Source: Alteromonas indica (GTDB lineage: Bacteria; Pseudomonadota; Gammaproteobacteria; Enterobacterales; Alteromonadaceae). Taken from it: a stretch of DNA of 64,000 nt. The notes beneath the pieces were generated by a model, which did not search any database, was not told the origin of the DNA, and saw only the letters and a program-made list of their open reading frames with translations. A program made the translations under genes and the position numbers. The stretch covers positions 208,932 through 272,931 of the forward strand of contig PYVY01000006.1 of assembly GCA_003056425.1 (NCBI GenBank). Direction: 5' to 3'. Shown here piece after piece: positions 59,857 to 64,000 of the stretch (positions within the stretch are counted from its first letter, which is position 1; each line of letters begins with the position of its first letter).

Positions 59857-60873
59857 TTGGAGTTTTTGTACGAATACGGGCTGTTTTTGGCAAAGGCAGT
59901 AACTTTGGTTGTGGCCATTGTCATCATTATTGCTGCCATTGTGGGTGCGGCCAGCAAACAAAAACCGGGTAAAGGGCATCTGGAAATTGTATCGCTATCC
60001 GAACAATTAAAAGATATAACCCATTATGCGCGTTCAGTTCTGCTTGATAAAGCGAGTATGAAAAAGCTTGCGAAGCAGCAGAAAAAAGAAGCAAAAAGTC
60101 AGGATAAACAGGATCACGCTAAGCCCCGCTTATATGTGATTGACTTTAAAGGCTCTATGGATGCACATGAAGTTGAACGTTTACGTGAAGAAGTCACTGC
60201 TATCTTGTGTGTTGCTGAAAAGGCTGATGAGATTTTAGTTCGGCTGGAAAGCGGCGGTGGGGTAGTCCATGGCTACGGCCTGGCAGCATCACAATTACAG
60301 CGGGTAAAAGATGCCGGCATAAAGCTGACCGTAGCCGTTGATAAAGTGGCCGCTAGTGGTGGCTATATGATGGCTTGTGTGGCGGACCACCTTATGGCTT
60401 CTCGTTTTGCTTATATCGGTTCTATCGGTGTATTGGCACAGCTTCCTAACTTCAATAAAGTGTTGAAGAAAAATGACGTGGAGTTCGAGCAGCACACCGC
60501 CGGAGCGTATAAGCGCACACTTACCGTGTTCGGTGAAAATACCGACGAAGGACGCGAGAAGTTCCAACAGGAAATTGAAGAAATTCACACTTTGTTCAAA
60601 GATTGGGTTCATGAGCAGCGCAGCGAAATGGATATTGAAAAAGTGGCCACGGGCGAATTCTGGCCGGGTATTAAAGCAAAAGAACTGGGCTTAGTAGATG
60701 AAATCATGACCTCAGATGATTACATCTTGTCAGCCCATCCTGATAAGCAAATCTATAGCGTGAAATATGCGCACAAAAAGAACGTAGCTGAAAAGTTAGG
60801 GATGTCTTTTGCCAAAGTCGCCCAGCGTTCATTAATGCGTATGTGGAGTGAGTCGCGCAGTTGGTTCCACTAA
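59857..60873 (+). CDS. sohB: Inner-membrane serine protease SohB
   Basis: An S49-family (signal peptide peptidase A-like) protease (338 aa), anchored by one N-terminal helix (LAKAVTLVVAIVIIIAAIVG). The catalytic serine is Ser167 in DKVAASGGYMMAC; the lysine base is in the HTAGAYKRTLTVFGEN segment. A charged, probably periplasmic linker separates anchor and catalytic domain. The start is TTG at 59857, supported by CAGGAGAG upstream and by the close match of MEFLYEYGLFLAK to known SohB N-termini. The PsrA-like gene begins 9 bases later, suggesting co-transcription. Confidence 0.92.
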   Translation: MEFLYEYGLFLAKAVTLVVAIVIIIAAIVGAASKQKPGKGHLEIVSLSEQLKDITHYARSVLLDKASMKKLAKQQKKEAKSQDKQDHAKPRLYVIDFKGSMDAHEVERLREEVTAILCVAEKADEILVRLESGGGVVHGYGLAASQLQRVKDAGIKLTVAVDKVAASGGYMMACVADHLMASRFAYIGSIGVLAQLPNFNKVLKKNDVEFEQHTAGAYKRTLTVFGENTDEGREKFQQEIEEIHTLFKDWVHEQRSEMDIEKVATGEFWPGIKAKELGLVDEIMTSDDYILSAHPDKQIYSVKYAHKKNVAEKLGMSFAKVAQRSLMRMWSESRSWFH

Positions 60874-60882
60874 GCAACGACC

Positions 60883-61518
60883 ATGGCTCAAACAACCAAA
60901 ATACGTATTGTAGATGCTGCCGAAGCGCTGTTCGCGGAACAGGGCTTCACCCAGACATCTATGCGCAATATCACGGCCAGGGCGGGGGTTAATTTAGCCT
61001 CCGTTAACTATCATTTTGGTAGTAAGAAAAACTTAATTCAGGCGGTATTAAAACGCTATTTTGATGTATTGATGCCCGAATTAGACAAGGCCTTTGCAAC
61101 ATTGCCCTTGCAGACCGGACAACCAGGTATCGGCGCTTTATTTAATGCCATGATTCCACCCATGCTGGCGCTGCGACAGGTAAAACCGGGTGGGACGGAA
61201 CGCTTTGTCGTCCTGTTGGGGCGCGGTTATACCGAAACGCAGGGCCATCTGCGACGTTTTATCATGCATGATTACGGCGCTACCGTGCACCGTCTGCTTG
61301 AGCAAATTCATCGCCGCCTACCGCATATTGATGACAGTGAACTGTTTTGGCGGTTACATTTTGCAATGGGTAGTTTTGTGTTTTCAATGGCGTCGTGTCA
61401 GGCCCTTACCGAAATCGCCCAAGCGGATTTCAACCAGCGGGTAGAGGTAGTGGATGTTATTTCTCACTTGGTACCATTTGTTGCAAATGGTATCGGCGGC
61501 GCGCCTTTACCCGGCTAA
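60883..61518 (+). CDS. TetR-family regulator, PsrA-like
   Basis: A TetR repressor (211 aa) with the N-terminal helix-turn-helix IVDAAEALFAEQGFTQTSMRNITARAGVNLASVNYHFGSKK (in residues 9-49), closely resembling PsrA, the fatty-acid-responsive regulator of beta-oxidation in Pseudomonas and Shewanella, which shares the VNYHFGSKK turn and the GxLFN-PPML segment that follows. The ligand is probably a long-chain fatty acid or acyl-CoA (inference from resemblance). The adjacent lipase would supply such ligands. No clear PsrA box was found beside it. Confidence 0.8.
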   Translation: MAQTTKIRIVDAAEALFAEQGFTQTSMRNITARAGVNLASVNYHFGSKKNLIQAVLKRYFDVLMPELDKAFATLPLQTGQPGIGALFNAMIPPMLALRQVKPGGTERFVVLLGRGYTETQGHLRRFIMHDYGATVHRLLEQIHRRLPHIDDSELFWRLHFAMGSFVFSMASCQALTEIAQADFNQRVEVVDVISHLVPFVANGIGGAPLPG

Positions 61519-61799
61519 GCCTTAAGAGTTAACATCGGTGTCAGGCTTTTTTCTGATGCTTTGTGCTGCTTATTTCTGCCTTAAAATAAATCCTCTGGTA
61601 TGTCTAAATTATTGCAAAGAACTGTCTGTTGCCGTCATGAGCCGCCATTAGCTGGCAGGGGGAAGCTTTTTTCTAAAGTTTACTGGTTAATGATTAGTGG
61701 TACTGACTCATAAACGGTCGGACAGTTTGGGATTTTGACTTACTATATCTGATATTTCACAGTAATAGCTTGAACTGCCGGTTTATACAAACAACGGAC
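61519..61799. other. Junction between core chromosome and cassette array
   Basis: 281 bases without a gene between the PsrA-like stop and the first attC. A loose AAGCC...GGCTTTTTT hairpin at about 61518-61553 may end the sohB transcript. No integrase gene and no recognisable attI were found; the stretch marks where the AT-rich accessory segment begins. Confidence 0.45.
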
Positions 61800-61886
61800 G
61801 TTTAACACTCAAATAAGCGGCGCGCTTTCACTGATAAGACAACGACTGAATTGAGAACGCGTCCGACTTCATTTGCTTTGTTATAA
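61800..61886 (-). repeat. attC recombination site 1 (distal end of array)
   Basis: 87 bases, oriented with the minus-strand cassettes. The R'' end TTATAAC (61880-61886) and R' end GTTAAAC (61800-61806, an exact GTTRRRY) bound an imperfect palindrome: AACAAAGCAAATGAAG pairs with CTTATTTGAGTGTT with unpaired bases. It follows cassette gene A. Confidence 0.72.
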
Positions 61887-61908
61887 CTAAATTCCCACAT
61901 AAATCTGA

Positions 61909-62682
61909 TTAATCATCTTCAATAATAACAAAGCCACCTACATTACAGACTAAACAATGAAATTTTTTAGCTGGATAACTCATTCTTCCCCAAGTACCCA
62001 AAGGTCTCATTTTTCCAACGTTTTTTATTTGCGTGTCTTTGGTAACTAGTGCCGAATTTAATTTGCAGGATGGGCACTCATATATCCCACTACCTTTGGA
62101 AATTTCGGATTTGATTACAGCGCTCTTTATTTTAAAAACCTCTTCCAAATAATCACGTTTTCCGATGACTAAGGTATTTATTAGAGCAAATTTATCCTCG
62201 TAGCCGACAAAGTAATCAGACCATTGCTCGTTTATTAATTCATATAAATAAAACCAAGATGCCCAAAGCTCAGCTACCACCTCTGATTTGCTGGTGGTAA
62301 AGTTGGTGTGTGCAAAATGGACAATTTGATTTCGATGTACACCAAGTTGAGAGAAGTTCCTAATCGCGTATTCGTTGATGCACTCATCGCATATTTTCGA
62401 TAATCGCCTGAAGGCTTGTCCTAAAGTGATTGATTTAAAATCACCAACTTCAAATTTTGCAATATCAGCTTCTTCTACTTTTGAAATTATAAGCGACCAA
62501 TGTTCTTTCATTAGTCGAGCTTTTAAAATTAGTTCGATAGCCGTATACAAGTCTATTATTGAATTCTTTGGGGAATTATCTAGATTTTTAACCGCAGAAT
62601 TAAGAAATGACACTGCATTTTCCATAACCAAAGAAAACCATTGAGATTCGTTATTTCGTTGTTGCTGAGCTGAATTGACCAT
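61909..62682 (-). CDS. Cassette protein with HEPN-like motif and zinc ribbon
   Basis: A 257-aa protein carried as a cassette between attC sites 1 and 2. It is clearly more AT-rich and Lys/Ile/Asn-rich than the core genes. The first 160 residues are helical and contain TAIELILKARL and the RNQIVHF motif (Arg117-x4-His122), the RX4-6H catalytic signature of HEPN RNases. The C-terminus has two CXXC pairs, CPSC (203-206) and CLVC (243-246), a likely zinc ribbon. Nuclease activity in RNA-targeting defence or a toxin role is plausible, but only the motif supports it. ATG 62682 follows AAGGATAGG immediately after attC 2. No antitoxin partner is in the cassette. Confidence 0.75.
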   Translation of the reverse strand: MVNSAQQQRNNESQWFSLVMENAVSFLNSAVKNLDNSPKNSIIDLYTAIELILKARLMKEHWSLIISKVEEADIAKFEVGDFKSITLGQAFRRLSKICDECINEYAIRNFSQLGVHRNQIVHFAHTNFTTSKSEVVAELWASWFYLYELINEQWSDYFVGYEDKFALINTLVIGKRDYLEEVFKIKSAVIKSEISKGSGIYECPSCKLNSALVTKDTQIKNVGKMRPLGTWGRMSYPAKKFHCLVCNVGGFVIIEDD

Positions 62683-62697
62683 CGAACCTATCCTTAG

Positions 62698-62794
62698 TTA
62701 TAACGCTTTGCTAAGCGGCAATAAAATTCTTGGCTAAAATGGCGAGGAACGAGCAAAAGCCAACTGTTTTGGCCGTTTAAGCAACTTGTTATAG
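62698..62794 (-). repeat. attC recombination site 2
   Basis: 97 bases with minus-strand ends CTATAAC and GTTATAA. The arms AACAAGTTGCTTAAACGGC and GCCGCTTAGCAAAGCGTT pair imperfectly, and an inner TTGGCTTTT...TAGCCAAG pairing adds a second stem, as in Vibrio-type attC sites. The stop of cassette gene B lies inside the R'' end. Confidence 0.88.
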
Positions 62795-63391
62795 CTCTAG
62801 CAGTCGTTTAGCCGTATCATTTATCTTTTTTTCTTGTAGCTGTTCTGTGCCTACGTTGTACTTTACTATTTCGTTATATGCTAATGATGAAATAAATACA
62901 CTAAACCTTAGCACTGAAAGAATTTCTTGCTCATCACGGATATTTGTTAATGTGTCGTCTGTGTATTGCCGTGCAATGCTTTGTATTCCACCATGTGTAA
63001 AATCATGAAGGTTTGGCATTAATGCCCCTAAAGTTGTATAAAGATAGGCATTATTTTTGAATTCTGGCACAGCGTTATCAACGTCTTTTATAAGAACTTC
63101 CATTTTCTTGGGAATATGCATTCCCGTTAGGTCTGTTTCAATATCACTATCTTCACAACAATATTTCACCCACATAGCTCGTAAATAATTATCTAAGCTA
63201 GGCCTGATTAACGCATACATAGATGTTGTCATACACTCTTTATTTAAAAACGTAATAGCAATCGAGTGGTCTATAGCTGATGATAATAGTGGAATATAGA
63301 CACGATTCTTATGACCTAAAGTAAACTCAAACCTGTTTAAGTCTTGGTGTATTAGTTTATAGAATTCAATAAATTGAGTTGAATTATTCAA
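62789..63391 (-). CDS. Cassette-borne hypothetical protein
   Basis: A 200-aa protein of unknown function. It looks all-helical and soluble, with a conserved-looking MYALIRPSLDNYLRAMWVKYC segment near residue 60 that recalls uncharacterised HEPN-like or DUF5677/6988-type proteins, but I cannot assign it. The start is TTG at 63391, with GGAG 7 bases upstream; the frame stays open 42 codons further, but that extension is a translation of attC 3 and is rejected. The TAA stop is supplied by attC 2. AT-rich codon use unlike the core genes indicates transfer. Confidence 0.7.
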   Translation of the reverse strand: MNNSTQFIEFYKLIHQDLNRFEFTLGHKNRVYIPLLSSAIDHSIAITFLNKECMTTSMYALIRPSLDNYLRAMWVKYCCEDSDIETDLTGMHIPKKMEVLIKDVDNAVPEFKNNAYLYTTLGALMPNLHDFTHGGIQSIARQYTDDTLTNIRDEQEILSVLRFSVFISSLAYNEIVKYNVGTEQLQEKKINDTAKRLLEL

Positions 63392-63405
63392 GTTTAACTC
63401 CTGAG

Positions 63406-63512
63406 CTATAACACCTAAATATGGGGCACAAACAGGCAGGCTATAATGGCGAAGCCGCCTGCATGTTTGTGTCCCAGCCCGCCTGCGGGCGACATAATTT
63501 TTTTTGTTATGC
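63406..63512 (-). repeat. attC recombination site 3
   Basis: 107 bases with ends GCATAAC and GTTATAG on the minus strand. Outer arms TAACAAAAAAAATTATG and CATATTTAGGTGTTA pair; the inner region forms a strong stem, GGGACACAAACATGCAGG with CCTGCCTGTTTGTGCCC. The GC-rich centre is typical of attC. Confidence 0.88.
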
Positions 63513-63773
63513 GGCATTTACCGAATAGTTACGCCAAGGAATCTGACTAATATGCAAGCGTGAAAGGAAATTTACCAGATCCTTTCTACCTAGATAGTGT
63601 GCTACACCTCTAGTATCTTGTGCCATTAGTACAATTGGCATTCCCGGAAAATAGCTTGAGAACGACTGTATTGCCTGCTCACCTTGAAACTTATTGTCAA
63701 CAATGTGCTTTTTGACAACCACGACGGCGAATGTAACGCCTTGCTCTTTTATTACTGCAGCTTGTAAATTCAT
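63507..63773 (-). CDS. Small cassette-borne hypothetical protein
   Basis: An 88-aa protein without recognised family. It is mixed alpha/beta: VTFAVVVVKKHIVDN, then FPGMPIVLMAQDTRGVAHYLGRKDLVNFLSRL, reminiscent of a small strand-helix-strand fold. ATG 63773 is used because GAGGAAA precedes it at a good distance; an upstream in-frame start at 63794 lacks this. The stop TAA is part of attC 3. Cassette proteins of this size are common in chromosomal integrons and usually uncharacterised. Confidence 0.68.
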   Translation of the reverse strand: MNLQAAVIKEQGVTFAVVVVKKHIVDNKFQGEQAIQSFSSYFPGMPIVLMAQDTRGVAHYLGRKDLVNFLSRLHISQIPWRNYSVNAA

Positions 63774-63870
63774 TAAAGTTTCCTCTTTCAACATGGAAAC
63801 CTCATTTTACGCTCACTTTTTGTACAGATCAATGAAATAGTGTATAAATATACAGCTAAATTTGAGCGCC

Positions 63871-63971
63871 ACATAACGCTTCATTAAGAAGCGAGTTTAG
63901 GCTTGCTAAACTTTTGTGACGAAGGAACTCGAGCAAGCCGTGACGAGTCTTTCTTTAATGACTTGTTATAT
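63871..63971 (-). repeat. attC recombination site 4
   Basis: 101 bases with minus-strand ends ATATAAC and GTTATGT. Arms AACAAGTCATTAAAGAAAG and CTTCTTAATGAAGCGTT pair, with inner GGCTTGC...GCAAGCC. It separates cassette gene C from a further cassette cut by the window edge. Confidence 0.87.
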
Positions 63972-64000
63972 TTTTATTTTGCTATCAATGACTTCTGTAT
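63966..64000 (-). CDS. 3' end of a further cassette gene, cut by window edge (tentative)
   Basis: On the minus strand a frame is open from the edge for ten codons (TEVIDSKIKI) and stops at a TAA one base inside the attC 4 R'' end, exactly the offset at which genes B and C end. Another frame, ending at 63974, cannot be excluded. Too short for any functional call. Confidence 0.35.
   Translation of the reverse strand, partial: TEVIDSKIKI

Noticed and set aside
61519..61799. attI site or integrase remnant left of the first attC
   Set aside because: No integrase-like frame or attI-like sequence was seen, and cassette orientation places the platform on the other side.
63392..63517. N-terminal extension of the cassette B protein from ATG 63517
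   Set aside because: The added residues are a translation of attC 3; the TTG with GGAG after the attC fits better.

Overview
The window reads as a chromosomal segment of a marine gammaproteobacterium of the Alteromonadales (Alteromonas-like). The pointers are a gltA / sdhCDAB-sucAB-sucCD block, large TonB-dependent receptors (TBDRs) paired with secreted polysaccharide hydrolases, a hut cluster with a HutC site, VolA-type lipase / SohB / PsrA-like genes, and a cassette array with attC sites. The genus is inferred from gene content only; no rRNA or tRNA gene was seen.

Layout. 1-4734: 3' part of a glutathionyl-hydroquinone reductase gene overlapping a pirin gene, then manC-manB (GDP-mannose supply). 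4929-6769 (minus): a DUF3429 membrane protein and gltA. 7451-17404: sdhCDAB, sucAB and sucCD; the divergent gltA/sdh gap carries two palindromes. 17891-28735: two TBDRs and a lipoprotein pullulanase. 29179-35955: a third, Oar-like TBDR facing a minus-strand pair, a PEP-CTERM-like protein translationally coupled to a secreted GH16 beta-glucanase. 36258-42463: hutGI and hutCUH, divergent around a HutC box. 42532-44666: a TrmH-family methyltransferase and a PEP-CTERM/exosortase-associated acyltransferase. 44756-54077: three GH13 amylase-type enzymes, an MFS sugar porter, an unknown gene and a LacI-type regulator. 54299-61518: glnS, yciK, a VolA-like lipase, sohB and a PsrA-like regulator. 61800-64000: four attC sites and AT-rich minus-strand cassette genes, the distal end of an integron-type array whose integrase should lie beyond the right edge.

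How the parts work together. An identical 14-bp near-palindrome, TGAATACGTATGCA, occurs four times in the window, each time upstream of a starch gene or operon (TBDR 1, TBDR 2-pullulanase, the amylase at 44756, and neopullulanase-MFS-amylase). With the LacI-family gene at 53043-54077 this gives a dispersed starch/maltodextrin regulon: surface pullulanase and amylase, outer-membrane uptake, periplasmic hydrolysis, and inner-membrane import. A second LacI-type sequence, TGKTAGCGCTTACA (two copies), precedes the PEP-CTERM-like/GH16 pair and suggests separate control of beta-glucan use. Histidine degradation (hut) sits between the starch pieces with its own repressor.

Most striking signals: the four-site starch regulon; a 14-bp perfect inverted repeat enclosing two 12-bp direct repeats directly before the amylase start at 44756; and the cassette array, including a protein with a HEPN-type RX4H motif and a zinc ribbon. 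No CRISPR array, insertion sequence or prophage was recognised.
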